This document shows, piece after piece, positions 12,417 through 25,550 of a DNA stretch of 64,000 nt. Under the pieces are notes generated by a model. That model saw only the letters and a program-made list of their open reading frames with translations. It had not been told where the DNA came from and did no database searches. Source of the DNA: Augochlora pura (taxonomy: Eukaryota > Arthropoda > Insecta > Hymenoptera > Halictidae). The stretch lies in contig NC_135782.1 in the NCBI RefSeq assembly GCF_028453695.1, positions 1,736,001 through 1,800,000 of the forward strand, written 5' to 3'. Both the position numbers and the translations under genes were made by a program. How positions within the stretch are numbered: position 1 is the stretch's first letter; the number at the start of each line of letters is the position of its first letter.

Positions 12417-14603
12417 ATGAATCTGCAAACACTCTTTCAAGACTTCAATCCAAGGTAAAACCTCGCGCGTGAATTACATGGATTTTCCGCAAAGCTATAG
12501 GATTAACAACGAATCTAATGCTCGATGTGAAAATCTTTCGTATATACATATAGAGATGTAATGTAAAATGCGGCATGCGAGACAAATGAAAAGAATGTAA
12601 AACAAGGAACGTTACTGTGCATTTATAGAAAACATTTATCGTTAACTGTGCGACGAGACTTCCTTTTTTTGTTATAAATTATAGCGTTTGTTGGTGATTT
12701 GATGAATATTTTAAATCTGTCTATAATCGCATCACAATATTTCTTAATAGTTTAATTTTAGTACAGGTTGTACTTTATAAATAGGTCAGATGCCTAATTT
12801 AAACAAATGCCTGTCTTTCTTTATTCAGTAAATTTTATCATTGTTACACGGTTCTTGACCTTAGTCGCGAATCACCAAAAATACTTCATTGTTTTGAACA
12901 TTTTATACATTGAAAGTACACACGTTGTGCAATCTGTGTTAAGTAATTGAATTGGCAATTTTTGTAGATACCGATATCAATGTAGAGTTCTTTGTGTTTT
13001 ATTCGCTCTTGTCTTTTAAGATGTCATAAACACATGCTTCGAGAACTAAATGGTTTTTAAGTCAACAAGAGTAAACATAACAATCATTTCACAAAATATT
13101 TGCGAATTAATTTTGTTCTATTTTTTATTGTAGCAAATTTTTAGTGCATTGCTGTTTGATGATATTTACATCGCTGTTTGCCCTTCGACTGGATGGTTTT
13201 ATAGAATGGAATTATTGGTGTGTCTTTACGCCAATATGGTTTTGGAAGAGTATGGTAATTTTGGGTGCTACTGTTGGAAGTTATGTTTGGTGGAGACACC
13301 CGCATGCAAGACTGGAAGGAGATGCCTATGTACATTACAAGGCAATGTTAATTACTTTGGCATTACACTTGATCCTGTTAATGTTTGAATTGTTAGTATG
13401 TGATAAATTAGAATCTGAGAGGCACCTTTGGATACTTGTATTTATACCACTTATCTTCATTTCTATAGTATCAATAGCAGTAAGTATACTGAATTAAATA
13501 TACGCAGCACTGGCTAGAAGTATGAAATAAGTATTTACAATTACACAATTTGTATAGTGTTGGTTTTAATTGTGTGTGTGTACTTTTTATCTTTTATATT
13601 TGTTTCTACTTATAGTCTTAGACATATTCTATAATAATATTATGATGAATGTTGTGATAAGGTAGTTACTAGGTCATTGTAATTGTTAATGTAAACAGAG
13701 TTGATTAGTTACATATTTCATACTTTTAATCAGTGATATATATATATATATAAATATCTAGAAATCGTACATTAATTCTCAACAAATATAAATATGTTGT
13801 ATTTGCAGGTATGTATTTGGGCTGCAAAACATGATCGGTCATTTGAACTTGAACTGTTTTGTGCAGTTAATGTGCTGCAGTTTATTTTCTTGGCATTAAG
13901 GCTAGATGGTTTTATAACATGGAGTTGGGAAGTAGTATTCGTGCCTGTTTGGACACTTTTAAGCTTGTCCTTAGTAGCTGTGCTATATGCGATAGTATTC
14001 GCAGCCGTTTTATTAAGAGCACCACAGGTTACTGCCAGACAGAGGCGAACATCGCTAAATTCTGCATTGGCATACACATTTCTTGTGGTTCCAATCTCTG
14101 TGTTCCAAGTAAGAAGAATGATTATTTTGTTAAAATGATGATGAATAATAAAATTCCACTGACATTGGATTTTGTTCTATTGCAGGTGTTATTAGCAAAC
14201 AAATTAGATGAAGATATTTCATTAAATTATACTACAGTAGCTATGCCGCTTTTAATATCTCATATAACACTTATTTTTATGTCTTTTGATGCAAAAGGTG
14301 GAAACAGATGTAAGAAAGGAGCAATTTCATTTCATTTAAAATATGAAATAATAGTAATTAGCAAATAATCAGTCAACTTATTTAATTTCAGGGTGGTTTG
14401 GTATTAGGAAAGATTTTTGTCATTTTTTATTAGGATTGTGTCCATTACTTCAAGAATATGGTAATATTTCATACCAGCCAAGAAGTGATCAGGATCAACC
14501 ACCATCTGAACCGATGGTTTCAGATAAACATGAAAAACATATTAAGAAAATCGACCTAACAAAACCTGTTGTACCTATAATTTCAATTGATATGCCTGAT
14601 TGA
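12417..14603 (+). CDS. TMEM185A/B-type multi-pass membrane protein (5 coding exons)
   Basis: Family of conserved polytopic membrane proteins of unclear molecular role. Coding exons: 12417-12454, 13134-13479, 13809-14108, 14186-14309 and 14392-14603. The joined frame is 340 codons (339 residues), close to the ~350 of vertebrate TMEM185. The start MNLQTLFQDFNPSKFLVHC matches the family start. The internally duplicated hydrophobic unit is clear: FALRLDGFIEWNYW near residue 25 and FLALRLDGFITWSWE near residue 150. Other family marks are KGGNRWWFGIRKDFCHFLL, LCPLLQEYGNISY and the terminal SIDMPD. Several membrane segments alternate with short loops, followed by a hydrophilic tail. The splice at 13133/13134 follows a good pyrimidine tract. 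The gene is convergent with the FBXL3-like gene. Confidence 0.95.
12455..13133 (+). other. Intron 1 of the TMEM185-type gene
   Basis: A 679-bp AT-rich intron between GTAAAA at 12455 and the acceptor TTGTAG ending at 13133. No further feature seen. Confidence 0.8.
13737..13752. repeat. (TA)n microsatellite
   Basis: Uninterrupted TA dinucleotides within an intron of the TMEM185-type gene. Confidence 0.8.
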
Positions 14604-17600
14604 TTATTTTATATAGGTTCGTATAAATTACTATTATATTTTCACATATTTGTGGTTTGGTCATAGTCACGATTTAGTGTAATTGATAATTGTTTTATCA
14701 AATTAATAATGAGAACTATCTTGCAGGGTTGATTGGAGTATTTGAAATATTTGTACCGATATGACTGGTTAATACCAAGAGCCATATCTTAACAAATAAC
14801 AGACAGGTGCATAAATATAATAGTGAAATCTATTATAAAGAAAAGGGAAACTATTATTTTCAGCACGACAACGTCGTAATGAAAATCTTGTTATTGTTAA
14901 ACTCATTGTGCGCCAAGGCAATCAGAAATATCCATTAAAATATTATCCTATTTTGTTCCTGGGGCTGAAGCCTTTCGCAGTAACTTGTAAAGATTAAAGA
15001 TTTTGATAGGGGGAACTCTACAAAATTTTGTATGATTAAATAATTAAGGTGACCTGTAAGGAACAAAAATTTTATTATCGATGCTAGATTAACGGCCCCT
15101 CGAGCAAATTTAGCAGTCGCGATGCTCAAAATGAAAATCATTATGTCTCTTAAAGCTGCATCAATTTTTTATGTATATTCGAATACTTATACGTATGTAG
15201 ATGGGGATTCTGCAACATGGGGACTTGTTCAAACCTGTGCTACATCAATTTTTAATTTAAACGAAACGTCGTCGGATAATGTGAAACTGATAGTGAAACA
15301 GGACAAGTTTCGATAAGTCCACTTACTGCAGGATATTGGTGTAGAATAAGTAATCGACCCGTCCATTTGTTTCATTGATCCTTCGTAACGATATAAGATA
15401 ATTGTCGACCTATTTTATTATGCCTGTTAATAGTGGAATTACGTAATGATAGTATTAATATTACTTTGCCAAAAGTAGTAGTTACAAAGAATGGCGAACA
15501 TGCCTAAGCTGGTGCTAAAAATTAACAATACTTTAGACATGTTTTACACGCGATTTAAGACCTGTGTTTAAAATTTCGTTTAATTCTTAATAGACCCGTG
15601 ATCTGTATAAAGCTTCATTTATAATTACTTTAAACCAATTTACGATGTAAATAGCTCACCAGATTACAGAACTAAGTAATGTTGTACAGGCCACATTTAT
15701 AAAAAATTGTTGTGTACATAGTTAAGTCTCGGATAACAAATGATTATCTAATCTTTAGTTGATTTAAAATTAATAAGTATTGCGTCATATATATATATAA
15801 AGATTAACTAATAATATAGGTCACACGAATACTGCGTACAATATATACATGTAATATAATCAGACATTATATTTACAATTAATCAGTTCGGCTTCCCTTA
15901 TTTCTAGAACGAAATTAAAATACGAACTCCAGTATTGAACGAGACTTAACTGTATGATGCATATTACAAAATAGAAGGGAATAATTGTAATTAATGAGCG
16001 AAGGAATCGTAAATGGGGTACGATATTCAAATTATATGTTATATAGGTCAGTTCTCCTTTTGTGAAAATATTTCACGTATATTCGAACCCTTTTTTAAAT
16101 AATTTTTAATTTACTACGTATATTTATGTATGTGTTCATGACAAGTAAGTTGACAACACATAATTAGAAACAAGAGCCATATATTTATATTAGAATAATT
16201 TTTGTACGTGTTCCTAAAGTGTTTGCAATATTTTTTATTAAAATATTCATATATTGATATTAGTGAATGGTCATTTTGATGTGTGCGTCAAGCATATTCA
16301 AAGGGCTCTGTTACCTTTAAGTGACAAATTTAGATTTAAATTCTTTTGTATGTTTACAACTCGTGAGTTGCTTAAAAATACCAATGAATAATTAGTGCAT
16401 TTCCTAATTAATAATATGACAAGTACGCGTTGTTGTTATATACCAAATAATTTAAATTTTATCATATTTTATTGAATTAATCAAGTCTTTCGACAAGCAG
16501 AGAAACAACACCGTGTTCGGAGATTGAAATGATTCGGAATTAACGTAATATCGTATGTATACGTTTATGTTGTGCGCGTCGTTTTATACTGAAATTTTAT
16601 TGTAATCGTGGAGACTCTCATTTATTAGAATCTGATAAAATAAGTATGCATACGTATAAAGAGTTTCGAATAAACCTACGAGAGGCAATGGACAGGTACA
16701 ATGCACCGTGTTAAGGTGTTTCAATCTTCGAACATGTTCATGAAACTACGGAAATATTTGTTCAATAAGTTGTGCGTTACGTATGTATTTTATAATTAAA
16801 ATTTGTAGGACACAAAAAAAAATAATCCAAGATTTTCGATCGTACTAACATGGTCTGTCGTGTATGAAGCGTAAATTGTTCAAGTATTAGGTTTGTAATC
16901 GGCCTTAACGAGACAAGAGATCGGATATATTGGCTAGGAGACAAGACTGAGCACTTTGCATCTTTAGAATAACATCGACGAGATGTAAAAAGAAAAAAAA
17001 TATTCGCGTGACTTTCAAGAAGAGACGTTTAAAGATAAGAGCATTAATTGTTAACGTTAATAGATACCATTAATTATTAAGTATATCCAATCATTTATTG
17101 TGTTACGATGTAGAAATAATGTACATAGTCTGTTGTATTACAATAACATTATAGACTATATTATTAATTATTGTATATTATACATATCTACCATGAGCGA
17201 CGATTGATAAATAAGTAGTGGTATTATTTTATTTTATATACACCACTCGCAAAAAAGGTACCATTATAATCTAATAAAGTTTATATTTTTTGGTATTAAC
17301 AGACACGAGCAATTTTTACAATAAGTGGCTTTTTTCGTTCTTTTTCATTAAGTCGTGTAAAACTAATAACATACTTCGTACTAGTTCGAATAATTAACGT
17401 AATGATATAAATTAATGATGACAATAACAAAATTATGGTTACATTTTTACCATAAAATATACATATTTACCATAAAAATGATTGATCCGATTATAAACTT
17501 GTAGTTTGTAATCAGAGTATGGAATACTTTTACCCTAAAACGTTCATGCACTACAATTTTGGATTTTATGACGGTGATTTTGAACAACAGGGTAGTTTTT

Positions 17601-17831
17601 TTTTTTTTAATAAATATTAACATTATGAAACGTGCAACACATATACGATTCTTACATGACGATCTAAAATCATATTTTTCTGACCTCTGTGCAATTGATT
17701 CGTGTAAAAAAAATGGAAGATGAATGATCGTACAATCTAATTATCACTTACGCGCATTTCTGGTGAATGCGCAACACTATTGTCTGCCATTAGTGTGCCG
17801 TAAAAATTAATCTAATTACCACTAAAAACTT
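14604..17831. other. Long 3' UTR of the TMEM185-type gene and convergent gap
   Basis: 3.2 kb of AT-rich sequence without a coding exon on either strand. The first good AATAAA followed by a T/G-rich stretch is at 17273-17278, so the transcript may carry a 3' UTR of about 2.7 kb. Earlier weak signals are possible. The last 550 bp belong to the end of the - strand FBXL3-like gene. Confidence 0.5.
17273..17278 (+). terminator. Candidate polyadenylation signal of the TMEM185-type gene
   Basis: AATAAA followed within 20 bases by a T-rich, G-containing stretch. It is the strongest such signal between the stop codon at 14603 and the convergent gene. Confidence 0.4.
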
Positions 17832-19247
17832 TCAGCACAACGGTATGTATTCAGGTACCCATGTACGACCAAGGAGCTGCGAAATCTTTTTCGATAACTC
17901 CGTCACGTCCAGTTCGGAGTCTTCTACCAGCGATGTCTCCCAAACGTATAGTATTCGTAGTCGTTTCGCGCAAACTGTGACGAATTCCAACAAACCTGAG
18001 CAACTACGGTCAACAAAAACGAAAATTATCAATCGGTGGTGTATTTTAAAGTTCATCTTTCGTAATGCAACAATTAAATACAGATGATTTTTTTTGCAAA
18101 TAATCATCGACCGTTAGTGCACTGTACATACGTAATTTCACAATCGCCCAAACCGACAGCGCTTAGGCATGGGCATCCTTCGGCGATAGACAGCAGTGCT
18201 CGATCAAGTGTGTCCGGTCCATAAGCAGCGATAACTAACTCGACCAGCCGAGGATATACGCAACCAATGCGTAGCAACGTTGCCTCAGATGGCGCCTCCC
18301 CGAAGTACAAGTGTGTTATAGGAACGCAGGGAGCAAGGAGCACACTCTGATCATCATCGTTCGTCATGTACGACGATCTGAAATTGTTTCAAGAAAAAAA
18401 AAGATGTTATCGTGGTCTCGCATAAATACAAGATACTACACAAGAGTACTATTAATTTCTTTCGAATCTCGTAAAAACAAGTTGCAATGTCATTCATCAT
18501 TCTTAATTACTCATTGTAATTGAGCTTCCTGGTAAGTGATATCGGATCAAATTGTAAACGATAACGAATAGAATAAAAATAGAATAAATAACGCTATTTT
18601 CCCATTTTCCCAACTTGGTAAAAAGATGTACTATCCACAGTAGACGTTATTACTCAGTCCATTATTATCGAAAGAAATTGCTGACGTTAGATGCTTCTCT
18701 CTAAAGGCTGAATATTTATTAAATATTATTCTTTAGAAGAAAGTGCACTCACAGCACTAGGTTTATGTTCGGCAGTTGACTTGAAAATGTACACCAAGCA
18801 GTATCGCTGACACGTGGAAGCGGCTTTATCTCCTGATGCACTTCCAATCGTAAAGTCTCCAATTGCATATGCTTCTCAGAGCTTAGTGCCAGTAACAATT
18901 CGTCGCTGAGCAACGAATAGGAGAGACATAATTCTCGCAAGTATCGGCAATAATTAACCAACGCCTGGATCCCTGTAACGCAAATACGTAATTAAACCAT
19001 CACTGATCGCAATGCAATTAATATTGAAAGTAATTATTATACAGTGAAAGACAGTACCTTCAGGTAACAATCGCGGATATCCTTTTATTCGAAGAAGTTG
19101 CAGCGTCTTCGAAGCATCTTCGTCTTTTCCGGATCGATCCTTCCTTTGCTCAATCCCGTCCTCGCTTGATATCTTCATTATGGTCTTGAATTTATCATTG
19201 TCGATCTCCAAAAAACCGGGCTTCGCCGTACTCATGAGTGCCAGCAT
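17832..19247 (-). CDS. FBXL3-like F-box/LRR protein, carboxy-terminal 275 residues (4 exons; 5' end not found)
   Basis: FBXL3 and FBXL21 are SCF ubiquitin-ligase substrate receptors that bind mammalian-type cryptochromes and set circadian period. Exons seen on the - strand: 19247-19058, 18972-18753, 18377-18132 and 18003-17832, all with GT-AG borders and compatible phases (276 codons including stop). Diagnostic family stretches are LALMSTAKPGF, SYSLLSDELLLALSSEKH, THLYFGEAPSEATLLRIG, YPRLVELVIAAYGPDTLD, SAVGLGDCEITCSG (across the last splice) and the end LLGRTWVPEYIPLC, which parallels the vertebrate carboxy terminus that fills the cryptochrome cofactor pocket. Vertebrate FBXL3 is about 428 residues, so roughly 150 residues including the F-box are missing upstream. 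The exon at 19247 follows an acceptor (TTAG), so a preceding exon is expected. I could not find an F-box in 19250-26000. Function in the clock is inferred from family membership. Confidence 0.88.
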
Positions 19248-19661
19248 CTAACATCAAAAGAAAAATTTTACATTTTAGTGGAAGATTACTTCGACGAACA
19301 TCATCGATATATTGCTCTTAAATACCGGCGAATAGAGTGAGTATTTGCCACCCCTGATATAATTATCTTAACACTAAAACTATCGAACTCTAAATCGTAG
19401 CTAGAACGCGTCGTTCTCTAACGACGAAAAGACTCGGGTTAACATTAAACATTATATCGCAGAAAATTCATCGATGGACCTCGGTTTCGATGGGACTAAG
19501 CAAAACGTGACCGATATATGGCAAACGTGACATGGGTGCAGTAGTGGTTGTATATGTTACAGCATTGCTAGTTGAGTTTCTTCTTGGCAACGCGTGTCCC
19601 GAGTTAAGTGGACGTGTCCGTATAAGTATATGTAAGCAAGAAGACAAAACACGTTGCTTGC

Positions 19662-22600
19662 CACGTGTATCGTTTTCGTCGCCGCTGAACTTGATATCCT
19701 TGCCTTTGATTGACTTTTGGTTTCATTTAAGAAGTCGTGCCGTATTACCATGTATTACGTAGTTTGAATGTTAAAAGAACAATTCAGTTTAAAAGTAATT
19801 TCGTTTTCTCAACAAAAAATAAGACGGCGAGTGTTTGATATATAATCGTTATCTATACATTTTATCAATAGACCACTCTGTTTTTACAAATATTGGAATC
19901 AAACGTCTTTCGAAAAACGAAACTACTTTCCGTACAACTAAATAAGTTCGTATAAACCGGTTATCCAAGAGTTTCAACCACTGAACCAGGACGAGAAGCA
20001 GCTCAATGAATTATTCAACCAAGAGTTCGTTCATCCCCCACCGGGTTCCGACATAATCGTCGGTATCACAATGTTGCTGTCACCTGTCGTCCCTCTACAT
20101 CTACACAGTCGAGCCACATCGCGAGTTCTTTGGATCCCGCGGGCCGAATAGAGAGATGTAGCTTGGTTCGCGGAGCGAGTGCACGAAATCGCAGTCACCG
20201 CGATGAACCCTTGTGGAAGCCACGAAATCACGCGTCGAGATTATCGCGAACCTTAGACAATTTCTGTCCAGGCAACGAGTACAGCAGGCAGCCTCGGTGG
20301 GCTCTGCGCGACTGGTCTCTCTCCGATGGTCGGGCACGCGAAAGGAACGGGTGATACCGGTACAAATGGTGTTTAGGAAAGAGAGAGAGTAGTCTATAGT
20401 CGTGCATGCTATTGCAGCGAAACCGTTGGCTGCTTGCTACGGCCTTCGCGAAGGAGGTGCAGAGAAAAAGCGAAAGGACGACTGGAAAGGCATGTGTAAT
20501 CGTTGTGCAATACGGCAGCATTGATCGGATATGGGGACCACGGTGGGCCCGCGGCTGTTCTCGACGACTGGGCCATGCACGTGCTGGGTACACGAGACGT
20601 CCTGCGAACCAGTCCGTCCTCCTTCTCGCCTGATTCAATGTGTACTACTCCTGATATTCAATTTTCGATCTGGCCTGAAAGTTCGAGGCGTTACAATGTA
20701 TTTTATTTCCTTGTGCATCACAGCCAAGACACGGTTATTAAATACCACCTCCGGTAAAAAGTATTCGAACAGCTTTCAACTGGGTCGCTTGTTTTAAAAC
20801 TCTCCGGGTTATAATGTTCGGAGATCTTAGTATTTTGTAATCGAAGCACGAAGTAGATTTTTCTTTAGTAATGCGTTTTTTACGATCACATCGTTTTTTT
20901 CGTAACGACACTTAAAGATCTTTAATGCTAATGAATTCGGCGATGAAAGAAATGGCGGAGGCACGTATAACTTTATATTATTTGAAAGAAAACCTTGTAT
21001 GTCCGGTACTAGACGAAGTTCCCCTAAGTTGTCGTTTTTATCCAATTATCCAATTTATCGGCAGAAAACCGCCGCTGAAACGATAAAAATCATTTGTAAA
21101 GCTTATATGACGACGGTGCGCGAAATGAGTTAATGAATTGATTGGCCGGACAAATAAAAGATCTTCTTTGTAGAGTGGTAACGTAAGCGTTGTCTAATCA
21201 AGATTTAAGCGTGGCGTCGGCGAGCGCGAAATTTTCCATGTTTAATATGAAGAGAATTCTATGAAATGGAAATACTCCGAATGTTAAAATAGATTCCAGC
21301 GAAAATAATGAAATACCATAGCAACTGATTCATGGACCACCCTATGCATTCGATATCACGCTGTGCACGCACCCTTAACGAGAAGCGTGCAAATATGCTC
21401 CGAGCTACGCGAGACTGGTAAAAGGATTGCCGGGTTGCAGAAAGCGGTCACGGACTGAGCAAACGTTCCTGAAGCACGCCAGACTATCCACGTGCTTATG
21501 GTCACGCCGATCACGTGGACTCCATTTAGAAGAGTCTGAAATTCCCGTGTTGTGTAACTTCCTTACATACTGCTACGTTTCGCATTCTTTCTATATATTT
21601 TTGTCTCGAATTTATACAATCACTAGTGTAATATGTTTTTACACTAAACCGCGGATTTAACGTGTTCCAAATATTGCGTAAAATATCAGTCTGTCTCGAA
21701 ACTCTTAATAAAGAGACACATTCCATCGTGATTTACCGAGTCACCCCTTACAATGGTCGCGTCAAGCCGGAATAGGCTAATGATACAACGGATGCCATTA
21801 TAAAATGAAACCGAAGACGTCGCCGAACGGTATAGCTTAATAAACGTCGCATTGGTGAAATACTGTAAATAGCTGGACTATCCGTCGTCAGAAGATACGG
21901 GCGATTATTAAATTATTTAATAATCCGTCCGCTGGATTAAAAAAATGTCTGTAATCTCTAAAAGCGGGTCACGGACTTGCGGAGACCGTTTGCCAGTTCC
22001 CAGTAGACCATTCACGTGTTCTCTGCTGCGACTCACGTGTATCACGAAGAGAAAGGGAACTGATAAATAACTACCCAATTAAACATCACCTGCCAAACAC
22101 GCTCGCAAGCTTCAGTTTTAAAGAACTCAAAAATATTTGAGTTGTACTGGAAACTGTACTTTCAAAGTAAAAGATTTTACACCATAACATTGGTCTCTCA
22201 TACTCGCAATGAAAATTTCAAAGAACATTTGCTAAGTGTGAGTAGAAGTGTTGCCTTTCAAATAGAAATAAAGTTCTATACCATTCTTATAAATGCTCGA
22301 GGTCTGGATAAAATTATGAGACGATGCAATATAATTATTCTGAGCAAGGTACGTGACAAGCGATAATTACCTATTACCCTGGCTGAGATTGAATCTTCCG
22401 TTCCTCCAAAACGGTAATCAGTGTGTAATCGTATGCCGCACGACACAGACGAACAGGATGCTCGAAAGTAGTAGGTAGAGGAAAATCGTGTTTATTGGAA
22501 GCGAAACCCATTTACTTTCGCAATGGCTGGTCACTAGCATCAGATTCGGATGCGCCTCGAGCTATACCTATAAAACAAACGGGCCTAATGTTATCACGCT

Positions 22601-23284
22601 ATGATTAAACCGCGCCGATGATGTCATATCGATAACGTTATCCAATGAATTATAATTTTTCTCTGGTATTCTATTATTTCATAAAAATTTTACAGATTTC
22701 TCTGACCGCGAAATTTAGCTTTAAGATCCTTTTAAATCACCGGAAAAATTTACTAAAAATACGTTTATGTCTTTTACATTGAGTAATGAAACAATTACTC
22801 TATGTTCATTATCAATCCATGGGAATCTCTTATTAATTGTCGCAACACGTAATACGTAAGTGTGCTCGACTCTCAAGTCATGACACTTGCTCCTTGTCGC
22901 TATTGATTATGGATTTGTATTTTAACTGTCTTTATCGCGAGTTGCAATTCGTAATAGGTAATGAACTGGACAAAGCGTTATTATTTTCGGACCGATATGT
23001 TCGAGTGTCGATTCACCAGAATAATAAAAATGTTTTACCAATACGTTGATTGGCCAGTTATCCTATGCACACACACACACACACACACAAACAATTCTAT
23101 TACTTTTTGCACACGCCTCTGGTATTACCATACGAAAAAACGGTCAGTGGTAAGAATATTTTCGCTGCTGGTCCCTACAAACCGGTCTCGACCAAGTACT
23201 ACTGGCCTTACCGTTTTCCTTCTGCCGCTCACAACGCCGTCGCACGCTATTAACAGCTGATACACGTGTTTCCGCGCTCACGTG
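19662..23284. promoter_or_regulatory. Cluster of seven CACGTG E-boxes upstream of the FBXL3-like gene
   Basis: Perfect CACGTG palindromes lie at 19662, 20578, 21489, 21512, 22013, 22034, 23263 and 23279 (start positions; eight in all, some in close pairs). One more lies in an FBXL3-like coding exon at 18811. CACGTG is the binding site of bHLH factors including CLOCK/CYCLE. The density is several times that of the rest of the window by my hand count. Regulatory use is inferred. Confidence 0.35.
23068..23089. repeat. (CA)n microsatellite
   Basis: Eleven uninterrupted CA dinucleotides in the intergenic region. Confidence 0.9.
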
Positions 23285-25202
23285 CGCCTCGGCTATTGCT
23301 ACCTGTATGCGTTATATAGATACTTCACGCACGACTATCCTATATATCTTCGACGCGACATGCGTCATCGTTGTCGTAAGACGTTCTCTCCGCTACCCAT
23401 TCCGCGAAAAATGTCGAGACCACGGATTTCTCACCTATCATGCGTGAATGACTCATTTAGTTAACGAAAAATGCAATTGTACAATAAACCGCGTGAAACT
23501 AGAGCCAAATCATAATGTCCGATGGAACTCCTCGCTCGATATTCTGCGAATGACGCGCAATGCATACGGCTCTCGCTCTCGAAACATCTGTCTTTCTTCT
23601 AATCTTCAATATGGACGATGATCGAATATGGGATACATATACTTCGACTTCATTCTTAGGAGGAGCGTTACGTAAAATTGAAAACCACGTCGTTCCAGGT
23701 CATTTACCTTGTTCAAGCCGATTAGTAAGATTTCGTTAAGATCGTATGACTCGGTAAGGTTTCCTTCTCGTGTCTTCTATCTTCGAAGCTCGCATCGCTT
23801 TTTATTTATATAATCGGAATGACAACGAGCCCTCGACGAATTCGTTTAGAAGAAAAAAAAAAGAAAGAAAAGAAATCAGTGACGGAAGTCTCATTAAAAT
23901 ATATTAATGTATAAGTCGAATGTTTATTCATAAGACGATAAAGAAACGAAACAATAAAGAAAACATTCATACCACTCTACGAATGTATTTACCCCGTACG
24001 CCGTCACGTTGATCGTTGTTCGCTGATTTCAAGCTCGAGGCGCAGTTGTGCGATTCATGGAAAAATGATAATACTGGACGACGATATCGCAGATTATTTG
24101 AAAGAAAGAAAATAAGAAAAGTTAGTGCTGGAGTAAAGGAAGTGCGGAGAGAAGCGGTTTTCACCTGTATGTTATGTGCGGTACGTGACACGATGGACTA
24201 GCATTGAAGTGACGTCTCCGAGCGATTGAGACCGACTGGAAATGCGTTGGGGCTGATTGTCAGAAGCGTCTGGTAGCGTTCGGGAGCGGTACAATTTGAA
24301 ACATCTCCGCAATCGATATTTATATAAGACTCCGTTAATGCGATGACGAAATATTTCAGCATGAAAAATTGATTATGCACACGCGCGAACGACGCAGTTT
24401 CTGGAAACAGGTGGAAGAATAAAATGTAATAGAAAACACGGCTCTTACAGATGCCTAGCATCAAAAGAACGCTACAGATGAAACGATGATTTTGTACAGC
24501 TGAATCTATGATAGGACATTGATTATTAACAATATAATTCTTTAAATATGTCGGGAACGCAACATTGCGTTGTACGGTGCTGTAACGGTTATGTTTATGT
24601 TCGAATCTATCGAATGACATTCGATCAACGATCTCAGATCGATGCGTTCGATCTATCGAATATTACGAAACGTTCGAATTCCTAGAATATTTCAAATTTT
24701 GTGGTCAGTAATAGCAAACGATGATCTATTTCATTAAAAATTCTATTCTCCGACTATTGAAAGAATTAATACCAGAACATTATATACAAATTGCATAAAA
24801 GCAGAGTCAAAGCAGAAGTAGTTTTTTTACATTACCGGCTGTATAAACTCGACTTCCACTTTATCGCGGACAGATGTAGTTCACTAATTAACTGTTCCAT
24901 TTAAGTAGAGGCCGCTATCGATCACAGCACTGTTTTGTACAGTCGGTATTTCAGAATTTTATAAAAATATTCAAACGAATATTTCATGCATATTCAACTA
25001 ATTATCTTCAAAAGGGAACCTGTTTTGTAATAATTCTAAACCGTAAGAGATATTTACAGGTTTTGGCTCGGCAATATACATATTTTATGTAAAAAGCAGG
25101 TTCAAAAAGAACAATGACAATAGGAGGGAAATTTGAATACAAAATATAATGTTCAGGTCAAGACTGTATATTGCACTGGTCGTCGTAAATCCTTGGGTCA
25201 AT

Positions 25203-25204
<2 letters not shown>

Positions 25205-25238
<34 letters not shown>
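25205..25238. repeat. (CT)n microsatellite
   Basis: About 16 uninterrupted TC/CT dinucleotides, about 800 bp upstream of nicastrin. On the - strand this is a GA tract. Confidence 0.9.
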
Positions 25239-25240
<2 letters not shown>

Positions 25241-25550
25241 TCAGTCCCACGATTCAAAATCTTCGCGCATAAGACCGGAAAAAGGGTTATCCGACGAAAC
25301 AACATCGGAATCGGCCGATTCCATGTTCTGCCGAGCTCGAATAAAACTTCATCGCCTTTCGGTGCACCCTACACATCATCGACACACGCAACAGCCCGTG
25401 TTCGCGTGCCCAAATGACAGCATCTTGATTTGTTGCCGGCAAATTTGCAAAGTTATATCTCTTATTCACCATTTTTGTTTTGATGGGCATTAGAAATAAG
25501 AATTTGTGTGAACTGAAAAATGGCTAGTCAGCCGCTTTTATATAATCGTG

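Noticed and set aside
24198..24620. 140-codon - strand frame as a candidate F-box exon
   Set aside because: Lacks the Leu-Pro...Ile-Leu...Phe...Leu...Cys...Trp pattern of an F-box; reads as AT-rich non-coding sequence.
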